From Eubacteriaceae bacterium (GTDB lineage: Bacteria > Bacillota > Clostridia > Eubacteriales > Anaerofustaceae): a DNA stretch of 50,005 bases. The stretch covers positions 1 to 50,005 of the forward strand of contig JAFXKY010000035.1 in the NCBI GenBank assembly GCA_017531485.1, read 5' to 3'. Each line of letters starts with the position of its first letter. Positions within the stretch are counted from its first letter, which is position 1. Both the position numbers and the translations under genes were made by a program. Of this stretch, positions 1 to 7,764 are shown piece after piece. The notes beneath the pieces are model-generated. The model saw only the letters and a program-made list of their open reading frames with translations, did no database searches and was not told where the DNA came from.

Positions 1-2
1 AT

Positions 3-512
3 TTATCTTTTCTTATATGTCGCTACAATTCCAACTACAGAAGCCAAAAAAGTAATCGGTGCAATTCTTACAAACAAGAACTCAAACCCATGCATTATTG
101 TTCCCGCCACCGCCAACTCAGGATCATTGTAATTCCAATCCAGATAAGAACTACTCATTGATGCAAGCACGATAAATATTATCACTATAACCGCACACAA
201 TGAAATAAGAATCCATCGAATCGTTTTGACCGTTGTTATACTTCTTTTTGCAAGCTGCAAATTAATAACTTCCAACTTTTTAGAAAGGGGCTTTAAATCA
301 TCGGTAGTCGGTTCTGCTATGGGTTCTCCAAGTAATTCACTTACAGTAGTATCCAATTCATCCGCCAACACAATCAGCATACTGGAGTCAGGAACTGACA
401 CACCATTCTCCCATTTTGATACAGTCTGTCTTACTACATTCAGTTTAATTGCAAGTTCTTCTTGCGATAGCCCTTTTGACTTTCTAATTCTTTTGATGTT
501 TTCATTAAGCAT
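3..512 (-). CDS. XRE-family regulator with C-terminal membrane anchor
   Basis: A 169-residue protein with an N-terminal helix-turn-helix of the XRE/Cro type (about residues 5-60; the stretch GLSQEELA...VRQTVSKWENG is typical of Firmicute XRE repressors). A linker rich in Pro, Glu and Lys follows, then two predicted membrane segments (about 98-118 and 143-165). Such proteins are usually DNA-binding regulators tethered to the membrane; the signal sensed here is unknown. The start is backed by an AAGGAGG ribosome site. The stop lies three bases from the window edge, so nothing is known of what follows it. The upstream region holds a 12-base direct repeat and an inverted repeat over the likely -10 box. 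Confidence 0.85.
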   Translation of the reverse strand: MLNENIKRIRKSKGLSQEELAIKLNVVRQTVSKWENGVSVPDSSMLIVLADELDTTVSELLGEPIAEPTTDDLKPLSKKLEVINLQLAKRSITTVKTIRWILISLCAVIVIIFIVLASMSSSYLDWNYNDPELAVAGTIMHGFEFLFVRIAPITFLASVVGIVATYKKR

Positions 513-591
513 AATCTATGCCTCCTTGTTTTGATGGCTCAATTATATATTCAAAAGAGCCGTTGCCACAAGCAACGCATATTAACATCCG

Positions 592-632
592 CTTATTTAT
601 CGGCTTTTCACAGACGAATTCTTATTTATCGG
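592..632. repeat. 12-base direct repeat upstream of the XRE gene
   Basis: CTTATTTATCGG occurs at 592-603 and again at 621-632, 29 bases apart, between the XRE start codon and its likely promoter. It could be a tandem regulator site; this is an inference from position only. Confidence 0.4.
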
Positions 633-662
633 TTAGTTGTATTATAGCACAACTTGACTAAC
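632..662 (-). promoter_or_regulatory. Inverted repeat over the probable XRE promoter
   Basis: GTTAGTTGT (632-640) and ACAACTTGACTAAC (649-662) form an inverted repeat with a 2-base interruption. They bracket a minus-strand TATAAT (around 641-646). The -35 is weak. The arrangement suits autoregulation by the XRE protein. Confidence 0.4.
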
Positions 663-678
663 AAAGAAAGAGAATATT

Positions 679-717
679 AAAAACACCCACAGTTTTTAAA
701 AAACTACGGGTGTTTTT
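679..717 (-). terminator. Terminator after the TPR-protein gene
   Basis: AAAAACACCC (679-688) pairs with GGGTGTTTTT (708-717), and the interior AGTTTTT/AAAAACT also pairs. The T-run lies on the minus-strand side, 82 bases after the stop at 799. The 286-base gap 513-798 holds only this hairpin and the XRE promoter region. Confidence 0.75.
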
Positions 718-798
718 GTGTCGTGTTGTACTGTCCTTAACTGTACGACTCTTATCCCGGCGATCTTTTGTATATTGTCGGTTGATATATTTCGGAGA

Positions 799-1854
799 TT
801 ATCTGTCAATACTGAAACTCCATCTGTCTTTCAGACCCTCGGGGCATCTCGCAATAAGCTTTTCGTATCCTGCGTTCAGACCTACGGCATAAAAATCCGC
901 AAGGATTATGTGATAAGAACCTTCAAGCGGTTCGATTCCGAATTCGAAAGTGGCTTTCATGAACGGGAATACTTCGAGCATCCTGTCATTCATCGTTGCG
1001 AAGAATTCATCATAACTTTCGTTTTCGATCATATCCCTGAATCCGTCTTCATTTTCTTCAAACCACTTCCAGAAACTGTCGAGCGCGCTTTCGTCGACAG
1101 CCACTTCAAAGAAACTCGCACTTCTCTTGTTTAAGATGTCATCCACCATTCGGCTTGTTTCTTCTGCAAACTGCGGCGCTTCATCTTTCAGGATCTCAAT
1201 GCATTCAAATGCTTCTTCTTTTCTTCCCATTGCCGCCATAAGGATTGCTTTTGTTGAGCTTCTGCCTGACTGAGAGGGGACGGTCTGTTCCGAAAGCTCC
1301 ATAAAGCCCTCAGCCTCTTCGTAACGGTGCATTGATGTGAGGACTGACGCGAGATGCGTATAAGCGGATGCGAGCATTACGGGCGCTGTGGCGTCATTGG
1401 GAAAACCGCTCTGAGTAATGCTGTAAATCGCTCTTTTGAAATAATCTTCCGCCGCATCAAACGCTCTGTCTGCGTAAGCATTTTTGGCGATCTTCATGTA
1501 GGGCATGTAAAATAAGTGATTGTATTCGCATGATGCCATGTAATACTGCATCATATTGTCCTTTATTTCTGCCAGATCAAACACAAGCCCCATAAAGAAG
1601 AGCCATGCCGCATCGTCTTCATCTGTCTTTATGTTTTCGTGGATCTTGTCAAGAAGCTTTATTCCGTCTTTCAGCTCACCTCTTGAGATGTTACTGAGCG
1701 CATTCACAAGATGCAGCCTTGACTGCGGATCGTCTTTGAATGCAGGCTCTAAAATAGGGCCGAAAGCCAGCATGTGAGTGTCCCAGTGTTCTTTGAATTT
1801 CTGACTGCCGAGAAATTTCTCAGCCATTTTGTCTGCCAAATTTTTCTTTTTCAT
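799..1854 (-). CDS. TPR-like repeat protein of unknown function
   Basis: A 351-residue soluble protein without signal peptide. The middle (about residues 55-240) is helical and TPR-like: alternating Ala/Leu/Tyr patterns such as AFDAAEDYFKRAI and RYEEAEGFMELSEQ fit tetratricopeptide helices, which normally mediate protein-protein contacts. The acidic C-terminal third (WKWFEENEDGF...) does not resemble a family I can name. The start is supported by AAGGAG nine bases upstream. It is the last of several minus-strand genes, with its own promoter-like sequence and terminator. I do not recognise a specific function. Confidence 0.75.
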   Translation of the reverse strand: MKKKNLADKMAEKFLGSQKFKEHWDTHMLAFGPILEPAFKDDPQSRLHLVNALSNISRGELKDGIKLLDKIHENIKTDEDDAAWLFFMGLVFDLAEIKDNMMQYYMASCEYNHLFYMPYMKIAKNAYADRAFDAAEDYFKRAIYSITQSGFPNDATAPVMLASAYTHLASVLTSMHRYEEAEGFMELSEQTVPSQSGRSSTKAILMAAMGRKEEAFECIEILKDEAPQFAEETSRMVDDILNKRSASFFEVAVDESALDSFWKWFEENEDGFRDMIENESYDEFFATMNDRMLEVFPFMKATFEFGIEPLEGSYHIILADFYAVGLNAGYEKLIARCPEGLKDRWSFSIDR

Positions 1855-1909
1855 CTTCTTCTCCTTGATTGGGTGTGGGTATAATTATTCTATCATAAAT
1901 ATTTTCAGG

Positions 1910-2485
1910 TTAAAACCACTCTTCACTCATCTTTCTGAGGAATTCTTTCGTTATGGGAACGCCGCTTGATTCTCCGATGACAGAGTCTATGCCGCAGAAC
2001 GGACACAGGGCGGTGTTGCCATTATCTATCCACCGAGTGATCATTTGTGAACTGAATATTTTCAGACAATAAAAGCATCCGCATTTTTGCATATTCCTGA
2101 GCATTTTTTTATGGTTCATACTGTGCCTGTGCGCAGAGATCGGGGTTTCGTAACGGCTTGTCCTGTAATTTCGGTATATTATGCTTTGCAATTCATACGC
2201 AAGCATTGATTTTTCGCTGACTTCAATGATTTCCCGTGGCTCATTCCATGCTTCACCGGAATCATCTTTAACGGCTGTAATATAATACATTTTGTTTTTT
2301 GCAATATACCCGACATCTATCATCGAACCGTCCGGATAATTTATTTCCAGCATGTCCTCATCATCGTCAAGTATTGCCGTCAGTTCCCCTCCGCAGAGAT
2401 CAAGATCTTCATATTCCTGATACCATGAAGAGTCTTTCAGTTTCGGAGATTCATCTGACATTCCCGGAATAGTGTATTCATCCAT
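1910..2485 (-). CDS. Uncharacterised cytoplasmic protein with C-terminal zinc-ribbon motif
   Basis: A 191-residue soluble protein. The C-terminal third carries two Cys pairs, CGCFYC and later CPFC, the arrangement of a four-Cys zinc ribbon, with basic residues nearby. The N-terminal half is acidic and probably beta-rich. No catalytic motif is visible. The ribosome site AAAGGAAC lies upstream of the chosen ATG. It stands 55 bases upstream of the TPR gene on the same strand. Zinc binding is inferred from Cys spacing alone; the biological role is unknown. Confidence 0.65.
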   Translation of the reverse strand: MDEYTIPGMSDESPKLKDSSWYQEYEDLDLCGGELTAILDDDEDMLEINYPDGSMIDVGYIAKNKMYYITAVKDDSGEAWNEPREIIEVSEKSMLAYELQSIIYRNYRTSRYETPISAHRHSMNHKKMLRNMQKCGCFYCLKIFSSQMITRWIDNGNTALCPFCGIDSVIGESSGVPITKEFLRKMSEEWF

Positions 2486-2550
2486 AAATACTGTTCCTTT
2501 CCTGAAATCAATATCATATTACCATATTTTTCATGATTTATAAAGAAAAA

Positions 2551-2569
2551 GAGCAAGGATCGATTGCTC
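2551..2569 (-). terminator. Terminator after the 2585-3493 gene
   Basis: GAGCAA (2551-2556) and TTGCTC (2564-2569) form a stem. On the minus strand it is followed by CTTTTTCTTTATAA. Confidence 0.6.
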
Positions 2570-2584
2570 CGGCGTATTATTCAA

Positions 2585-3493
2585 TCAGATTCCTCGCATC
2601 TTACTGAAATTTTCTGCCCAATATTCTTTGATAGTATCAAAAGCTTTCCTATGTTCTTCGGTCAGGTCGGCATAAGATATTATTTCTATATTTCCCGGAG
2701 AAATATGTTCATGATATCTGAAACAGTATTCCTGCATATCGTCATATGTTTCGAATGACGGATTAAGTATTATAGTATAATACTCCTGCACAGTATCTTT
2801 GTTTTTATCGATCGGAATGACGATGCCGTATTCACCTGAACACCAGTCGCTTTCTCCGTGAATTTTTATTGGTGCAAAATCTCTTATGAAATTCGGATAT
2901 TCTACATCAGTATCATAAATACAGTCGATTGTGCAGTTAACGCATATTCCGTCGCAGTTCTCTGAATATTTAACGGATTCGTTTTCTATGCTTCTGAGAA
3001 TTTTCCCTTGGCCGAAGACTGCTTTTCCGGGAATATTATCCGGTAAGACATCGTCTTGCCCGAAATACATATGATGCTTGAGGATGGTATAAACGGTATC
3101 TTTGCATTCTTCCGCAATACCCTCATACTCTTTATAAAACGCATCTATTGCTTTGATTGCGGAATCAAAACTTGAGCAGAAATATATTTCATCCTGATTA
3201 TCGCGTTTATCTCTTATACGAAGTTCATATACAGAATTTTCTTCGTGTTCTTTGAATTTTTCCAATGACGTTCTTTTCCATAAAATATTCTGTCTTGTGA
3301 AATTTTCGGTTTCGGGGAAAGTATTCCCGAGTTCCTCCCAAAGAGATAACATATCATCATATGTCGGAGAATAAAGATATATCAACTCCGCGAGTTCCTT
3401 TGGTGAGAATTTGTGGCCGGATTTTCTTATAGTATCTGTCAGTTCCGTAGAATGTAAGAAAGATATGATCTTGTCATGAATAGTATTGGCCAT
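2585..3493 (-). CDS. Uncharacterised cytoplasmic protein
   Basis: About 302 residues, acidic, with no signal peptide or membrane segment. Cys residues cluster in the middle (CDGICVNCTIDC), possibly a metal or disulphide site; otherwise no known motif is seen. Two in-frame ATGs lie close together. The second (MANTIH) is placed nine bases after AAAGGAG and is preferred over the first, which is only three bases from it. A promoter-like sequence almost identical to one upstream of the TPR gene lies at 3523-3545. I do not recognise the family. Confidence 0.65.
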   Translation of the reverse strand: MANTIHDKIISFLHSTELTDTIRKSGHKFSPKELAELIYLYSPTYDDMLSLWEELGNTFPETENFTRQNILWKRTSLEKFKEHEENSVYELRIRDKRDNQDEIYFCSSFDSAIKAIDAFYKEYEGIAEECKDTVYTILKHHMYFGQDDVLPDNIPGKAVFGQGKILRSIENESVKYSENCDGICVNCTIDCIYDTDVEYPNFIRDFAPIKIHGESDWCSGEYGIVIPIDKNKDTVQEYYTIILNPSFETYDDMQEYCFRYHEHISPGNIEIISYADLTEEHRKAFDTIKEYWAENFSKMRGI

Positions 3494-3561
3494 CACCATG
3501 ATCTCCTTTCAGATGGATTATAGGTATGATTATTCTATCATGTATGTCAGCCTTATAAAAG

Positions 3562-3587
3562 AAAAAGAGCAGGTATCTGCTCTTTTT
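3562..3587 (-). terminator. Terminator after hydF
   Basis: AAAAAGAGCAG (3562-3572), loop GTAT, then CTGCTCTTTTT (3577-3587). The hairpin starts immediately after the hydF stop codon and its minus-strand tail is CTCTTTTTCTTTTATAAG. Confidence 0.85.
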
Positions 3588-3589
3588 TC

Positions 3590-4786
3590 TTAATCTATCA
3601 GATCCCTCACATCGTCAAAAGGCATGATCGTACGTTTGAGGATTCCGTTGAGGTATGCGATGAGGATTCCGTAGTTTGTTACGGGGATATTCTGATCTTT
3701 ACAGCAACGCATGCGGTAGAGGACTTCTCTTTCCGTAAGCATGCATCCGCCGCAGTGGATGACCATTTTGTATTCGCTGACATCATCGGGGAACTGTGTG
3801 CCTGAAGTGAAGACGAATTCCGGATTCTGTCCCGTACGTTTTCTGATGAGGTTCGGGATCTTGACCGTTCCGATATCTTCGCACTGACGGTGATGAGTGC
3901 ATCCTTCGGAAATGAGGACTTTGTCGCCGTCTTTTAAGTCGTTGACTGCATTTACTCCGTCAACAACAAGCTTCAGATCGCTCTTGTATCTCGCCATAAG
4001 GATGGAGAATGAAGTAAGGGGAATGTCCTGAGGTACCATCTTGCTGACGACTCCGAATACCTGAGAGTCCGTAATGACCATTCTCGGCGGATTTTTCAGC
4101 TTTGAAAGTGTTGCCACAAGCTCTGTTTCACGGCACACGAGCGCTGATGCGGCTCCATCCAGAATGTCTCGGATAGTCTGCTGCTGGGGAAGGATAAGTC
4201 TGCCTTTCGGGGCGGATTTGTCGATGGGAACGACTAATATGACTACATCTTCCGGGGAAAGAAGATCTTTCACGATCTGCTTTTTGTTTTCTTCAAGAAC
4301 GCCTTTTTTTGCCGCGAGCTCTTTGAGTTCGTGGATGTTGTGCTTTGTGACGGCGCTTACGTATATCTTTTCTTCATCACTTTCGGGAATGCTCTCAAGA
4401 AGATCGCACTTGTTGTATGCGATGATGTAAGGAATGTCTTTTGCCCTCACGAGGGAAATGAGATCGTCTTCAACTTCCGTCATTCCTGCCGTAGCATCAA
4501 TTACTATAATTGCGAGGTCTGTCTTGTTGAGGGTCTGCTTTGCTTTTCTTACTCTCAGCTCCCCTAACTTTCCTTCGTCATCAATTCCCGGTGTGTCGAT
4601 TATTACCACCGGACCAAGCGGCAACAGTTCCATCGCCTTTGATACGGGGTCTGTTGTCGTGCCTTTGACGTCGGATACGATTGCGATGTCCTGATCTGTG
4701 AACGCATTCAGAAGACTTGATTTGCCCGCGTTTCTCTTTCCGAAAAATGAAATATGTACTCTTTCGCTGTTAGGAGTCTTGTTCAT
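3590..4786 (-). CDS. hydF: [FeFe]-hydrogenase H-cluster maturation GTPase HydF
   Basis: A 398-residue protein of normal length for HydF, the GTPase scaffold on which the 2Fe subcluster of [FeFe]-hydrogenase is built by HydE and HydG before transfer to HydA. The GTPase domain shows the P-loop (about 16-24, ending GKSS), DTPG (64-67) and NKCD (125-128). The C-terminal metal site has H298/H299 and, 45-46 residues on, HCGGC (H344, C345, C348), matching the HydF iron-sulphur ligand pattern. The ribosome site is GGAGG. hydE, hydG and a hydrogenase gene are not in this window, so hydF is separated from its partners. It shows the organism makes an [FeFe]-hydrogenase. Confidence 0.95.
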   Translation of the reverse strand: MNKTPNSERVHISFFGKRNAGKSSLLNAFTDQDIAIVSDVKGTTTDPVSKAMELLPLGPVVIIDTPGIDDEGKLGELRVRKAKQTLNKTDLAIIVIDATAGMTEVEDDLISLVRAKDIPYIIAYNKCDLLESIPESDEEKIYVSAVTKHNIHELKELAAKKGVLEENKKQIVKDLLSPEDVVILVVPIDKSAPKGRLILPQQQTIRDILDGAASALVCRETELVATLSKLKNPPRMVITDSQVFGVVSKMVPQDIPLTSFSILMARYKSDLKLVVDGVNAVNDLKDGDKVLISEGCTHHRQCEDIGTVKIPNLIRKRTGQNPEFVFTSGTQFPDDVSEYKMVIHCGGCMLTEREVLYRMRCCKDQNIPVTNYGILIAYLNGILKRTIMPFDDVRDLID

Positions 4787-4817
4787 GTTGTGCCTCCGTA
4801 GGTATCATTATATATAA

Positions 4818-4846
4818 AGCTTATCACATCATAATTTTTATGTAAA
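4818..4846 (-). promoter_or_regulatory. hydF promoter
   Basis: On the minus strand: TTTACA (4841-4846), 17-base spacer, extended TGTGA then TAAGCT (4818-4823). Confidence 0.6.
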
Positions 4847-4961
4847 GCATATTTTATTTGTTTTGCATCAATATCGAAAGATTCCGAGCATGAGAAAACT
4901 ATTGCACTCAGTTTGTGGGATGAGGAAAGTGATCATATTTTTAGCAACTAAATAACATAAT

Positions 4962-4977
4962 GTTAAGACGACTTAAC
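4962..4977. promoter_or_regulatory. Palindrome GTTAAG-N4-CTTAAC
   Basis: A perfect 6-base inverted repeat with a 4-base spacer, 100 bases upstream of the OhrR-like promoter. A regulator site is possible but unproven. Confidence 0.3.
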
Positions 4978-5075
4978 TATGCAATGATTTAAGTGTATTT
5001 TTCTGATTACGTGAAAGAAAAATGGCTTTTATATAAAAAAAATCAAATAAAAGAATAAAAAAAAAGATAATTGCC

Positions 5076-5104
5076 TTGCAAAATCGGAAAAGTGAGCATA
5101 TAAT
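5076..5104 (+). promoter_or_regulatory. Promoter of the OhrR-like gene
   Basis: TTGCAA (5076-5081), 17-base spacer, TATAAT (5099-5104), 27 bases upstream of the start codon. Confidence 0.7.
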
Positions 5105-5131
5105 ATACTTATCACAGAGTGAGGAAGAAAT

Positions 5132-5566
5132 ATGGAAAAATTCGATGCATTAAAACTTGAAAACCAAATCTGTTTCCCCCTTTATGCCGCATCAAGAGAA
5201 GTTGTAAAAAGATACAGACCTTTCCTTGATGAAATCAACCTTACTTATACTCAGTATATTGTAATGATGGTACTTTGGGAGGACAAGAAGATCAGCGTCA
5301 AAGAATTGGGTAAAAAGCTTTATCTCGATTCAGGCACTCTCAGCCCTGTACTCAAGAGCCTTGAAGCAAAAGGCTTCGTGACTCGTGAACGCTGCATGCA
5401 GGATGAAAGAATCCTCATTGCAGAAATTACAGAAGCAGGCATGGCTGTCAAGGCAAAAGCAGAAGGTGTTCCTGATGAGGTTGCAAGATGTGTTTGCCTC
5501 AGCGCTGATGAAACAAAACAGCTCTATGAACTTTTGTACAAAGTTCTCGGCGGCTTAGACAACTAA
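5132..5566 (+). CDS. MarR-family regulator, OhrR type
   Basis: A 144-residue winged-helix MarR protein. The N-terminus LENQICFPLYAASRE places a Cys at residue 14, the position of the peroxide-sensing Cys of OhrR repressors. The wing segment GTLSPVLKSLEAKG...R is typical too. OhrR normally represses an organic hydroperoxide reductase (ohr) and is released when this Cys is oxidised. No ohr gene is next to it, so its target must lie elsewhere or differ. The ribosome site is GAGGAAG. A strong terminator follows the stop, so the gene is monocistronic. Confidence 0.88.
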   Translation: MEKFDALKLENQICFPLYAASREVVKRYRPFLDEINLTYTQYIVMMVLWEDKKISVKELGKKLYLDSGTLSPVLKSLEAKGFVTRERCMQDERILIAEITEAGMAVKAKAEGVPDEVARCVCLSADETKQLYELLYKVLGGLDN

Positions 5567-5595
5567 GCGTGATTTTTTTGGAGGATTAAAATTAC

Positions 5596-5620
5596 AAAGG
5601 ACGGGGAACCGTCCTTTTTT
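5596..5620 (+). terminator. Terminator after the OhrR-like gene
   Basis: AAAGGACGG (5596-5604), loop GGAA, CCGTCCTTT (5609-5617), then a T-run. Confidence 0.9.
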
Positions 5621-5640
5621 ATGCGAAATTTTATAAAGAG

Positions 5641-5666
5641 AAAGAGGAGTATCCCTACTCCTCTTT
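5641..5666 (-). terminator. Terminator overlapping the end of the MaoC pseudogene
   Basis: AAAGAGGAGTA (5641-5651), TCCC, TACTCCTCTTT (5656-5666). The minus-strand tail is CTCTTTCTCTTTATAA, resembling the tails of the two terminators at 2.55 and 3.57 kb. Confidence 0.6.
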
Positions 5667-6088
5667 TCTGCATTTAACTACAGTCTTTGTGATGTTTGAC
5701 AACACAAGGTCATCATACTGATTGAATATATCTATCCTCAGAGCGATCTCTCCGTTGTATTTATTGCGTCTGGTTTTTTCTTCGAGGCTGACTCTGCCTG
5801 TCAGCACATCGTCGGCATAAACCGGCCTGAGCCATTCTATTTCGGTCATTTTTCCCGCAATCAGCTCTTCGCCAAAAATCCCGTTTCCACGAATTTCGCC
5901 CATATGCTCATAAACGTAAGAACTCCCGGAGCGATGATGTCCCCGAAGCGGGTATTTTTGGCATACTCCGGATCGTTATGAATCTTAAGCGGGTCGAGTT
6001 CGTTTGAAAAGTTAAGCATATTCTCTTTTTTCATTACGACGGGTGGTGTAGTTATACTTAAATCGTCACTGACATCTTCGAAATACAC
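5655..6088 (-). pseudogene. MaoC-like hydratase/dehydratase gene, frameshifted
   Basis: Two overlapping reading frames together make one MaoC/hot-dog-fold protein of about 143 residues. The upstream frame (5861-6088) gives the N-terminal half with the typical D-x-N/H-P-like segment KIHNDPEYAKNTRFGDIIAPG, the active-site loop of (R)-hydratases. The downstream frame (5655 to about 5900) gives the second half (IEWLRPVYADDVLTG...). Adding one base to the A5 run at 5874-5878 (T5 on the coding strand) joins them without loss as ...VETGFFGEELIAG. It is therefore either a real single-base deletion, a phase-variable homopolymer, or a sequence error. MaoC proteins hydrate trans-2-enoyl-CoA or relatives. 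The gene directly follows the LUD gene (2-base gap). Confidence 0.8.
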
Positions 6089-6089
6089 T

Positions 6090-6698
6090 TTAATACCCCA
6101 GATCTTCCTTTACGAGAATTATCTCATATTCACAACCCATAGGCTTTGTCCACAATACGCTCAGCGCGCGGCATATCCTCTCGGGACTGTTGCAGTCATA
6201 ACATTTGTTTCCGTCCTTTGCGCAGGGAGTCTTTCTGTTCATTCTCTGTGCGTTTTTTGGAGAAGCAACGTTTCTTGCGCGGTAAAGCGCGGAATCATAA
6301 TCTTCGGCGATCTTGTTCTGTCCGATGACGAAGAATACTTTCTCATGCCCGTAAAGACATTCGCTGAGTCTGTTTCCCGTTCCGTCGATGTTTATGATCT
6401 CACCGTTTTCCGAAAGGGCATTTGCGGATGAAATATATACTTTTGCGTTTCCGGCAAGGGCCCTGGTTTCATTCTGGGTGCGGCCGTCCTGCGGTTTCCA
6501 GTGCCAGAATACTTCACATCCCTGATCGCAAAGCTTTTCGTAAAGCCCCATTTCCGTAAGTGTCATGGAGCCTCCGAAGCCGACGGATTCTCCCTTTAAT
6601 GTATATGTAAGATATTCAGTGGCATCTTTTTTTGTATCAAATACTTTTACCGTATATCCCATTGATAAAAGTTTTTCTTTTAGTTTTTCCGTAATCAT
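6090..6698 (-). CDS. LUD-domain protein (LutC/DUF162 relative)
   Basis: A 202-residue protein of the LUD (lactate utilisation) superfamily. Diagnostic parts are the N-terminal helix followed by GESVGFGGSMTLTEMGL and the later segment VFFVIGQNKIAEDYDSAL. The C-terminal region has CAKDGNKCYDCNSPERIC, a Cys cluster common in the anaerobe version of this family and possibly metal-binding. The start is the ATG eight bases after AAAGGAGAA; an upstream in-frame ATG has no such signal. Function within the family is not settled for this type; LutC proper takes part in L-lactate oxidation. It is transcribed with the MaoC-like gene from an operator-bearing promoter. Confidence 0.85.
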   Translation of the reverse strand: MITEKLKEKLLSMGYTVKVFDTKKDATEYLTYTLKGESVGFGGSMTLTEMGLYEKLCDQGCEVFWHWKPQDGRTQNETRALAGNAKVYISSANALSENGEIINIDGTGNRLSECLYGHEKVFFVIGQNKIAEDYDSALYRARNVASPKNAQRMNRKTPCAKDGNKCYDCNSPERICRALSVLWTKPMGCEYEIILVKEDLGY

Positions 6699-6727
6699 GC
6701 GCGTTCTCCTTTCGGTATTATGAATAA

Positions 6728-6756
6728 ATGATAACACACCTGGTTATCAAAATCAA
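6728..6756 (-). promoter_or_regulatory. Promoter of the LUD-maoC operon
   Basis: Minus strand TTGATT (6751-6756), 17-base spacer, TATCAT (6728-6733), 30 bases before the LUD start codon. Confidence 0.55.
6729..6749. promoter_or_regulatory. Operator-like palindrome TGATAAC-N7-GTTATCA
   Basis: Perfect 7-base arms (6729-6735 and 6743-6749) fill the spacer and -10 of the LUD-maoC promoter. This suggests repression by a dimeric regulator not identified here. Confidence 0.55.
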
Positions 6757-6849
6757 ATAATAGAAAATTTTTAATATTCTAAAGAAAGAGATCCTTCTGT
6801 AAAATGTAATATATATAGGATTTGTGTAATAAAAATACACAATAAAAAA

Positions 6850-6877
6850 AGACCGTCAAAAAATATTCTGACAGTCT
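6850..6877 (-). terminator. Terminator of the marR-degV operon
   Basis: AGACCGTCA (6850-6858) pairs with TGACAGTCT (6869-6877) with one mismatch. The minus-strand tail is a T7 run. Confidence 0.75.
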
Positions 6878-6899
6878 GACAAAATTATCCGGTGTGAAA

Positions 6900-7748
6900 T
6901 TATTTTTCAAAGAACGCAACGGCGACAGCTCCCGGACCGACATGTGTTCCGATGGTACATCCGACAGTGGTTATAGGGAGTGTATCGGTGTGGCTCTTCC
7001 ATATTTCGCCGCTGTCTTCTATATATTTGTTAAGAAGACTGTCTGTAAGTCCGCTGTAAGCAAGGGCATAAGGTTTGTCGAAATCAATTCCTCCGCATTG
7101 TCCGATGAGTTCCCTGAGGAGATTGTTGCCTTTTTTTGATCCTCTCGCCTTGCCTACGAGCTCAACTTTCCCGTCTTTTACGGTGATCACCGGCTTTATG
7201 GAAAGAATTCCTCCGGCAACCGCCGTTGCAGCGGAGATCCTGCCGCCTTTTTTGAGATATTCAAGTGTATCCAGAAGAGCGAGTACTTTCACTTTTTCCT
7301 TCTCCGCTTCGATGATGTCTGCGATCTCCTTTGCTGATAAGCCATTCTTTGCAAGCTCAAGGGCTCTCTGAACAAGGATTCTTTCTCCGACACATACGCT
7401 GCGGCTGTCAACGACGAAGATATTATCTTTATAATCTTCTGAAGCGATGAGTGCGCTCTGATATGTTCCCGAAAGGCCGCCCGAAAGCGTGATGACGACC
7501 GCTTCGTCACCATTTTCGGTTACTTTTCTGAATACTTCCGAATATGTCGCCGGTGAGATCTGGCTCGTTGACGGAAGCTCGTCGCTTTCAATGAGCTTCT
7601 CATAAAATTCTCTGTGTGTCAGATCCACCGCGTCACGGTATTCTGTTTTTCCGAATGTAATGGTAAGTGGGATGTGGATAAGCCCCAGTTTTTTCGCTTC
7701 TGACGGAAGAATGTCAGAGGCGGAGTCTATAATAAATCTTACAGCCAT
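6900..7748 (-). CDS. DegV-family fatty-acid-binding protein (FakB type)
   Basis: A 282-residue DegV protein. N-terminal IIDSASDILPSEA, the ELPSTSQISP motif, the Gly-rich LSGGLSGTYQSA loop and the C-terminal IGTHVGPGAVAVAF are all hallmarks. DegV proteins bind a fatty acid deep in a two-domain fold; some (FakB) present it to the kinase FakA for phospholipid synthesis. No FakA is in the window. The start is the ATG after AAAGGAAC; a longer frame has no ribosome site and would reach back into the preceding MarR gene. It lies 16 bases after that MarR gene, in one operon. Confidence 0.92.
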   Translation of the reverse strand: MAVRFIIDSASDILPSEAKKLGLIHIPLTITFGKTEYRDAVDLTHREFYEKLIESDELPSTSQISPATYSEVFRKVTENGDEAVVITLSGGLSGTYQSALIASEDYKDNIFVVDSRSVCVGERILVQRALELAKNGLSAKEIADIIEAEKEKVKVLALLDTLEYLKKGGRISAATAVAGGILSIKPVITVKDGKVELVGKARGSKKGNNLLRELIGQCGGIDFDKPYALAYSGLTDSLLNKYIEDSGEIWKSHTDTLPITTVGCTIGTHVGPGAVAVAFFEK

Positions 7749-7764
7749 TTTGTTCCTTTCTTTA

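Larger units (their letters stand above)
4787..5131. other. 345-base gene-free stretch between hydF and the OhrR-like gene
   Basis: A very A+T-rich divergent intergenic region. It holds the hydF promoter at one end, the ohrR-like promoter at the other, and a short palindrome (4962-4977) between them. No convincing short ORF with a ribosome site and no RNA gene was seen. Confidence 0.6.

Noticed and set aside
718-1134. 138-codon plus-strand frame over the end of the TPR gene
   Set aside because: It overlaps the terminator and is antisense to the better supported minus-strand gene with a ribosome site.
5861-6088. Two separate small hypothetical proteins (75 and 82 residues)
   Set aside because: They are adjoining halves of one MaoC protein; a one-base change joins them, so a frameshifted gene is the better call.
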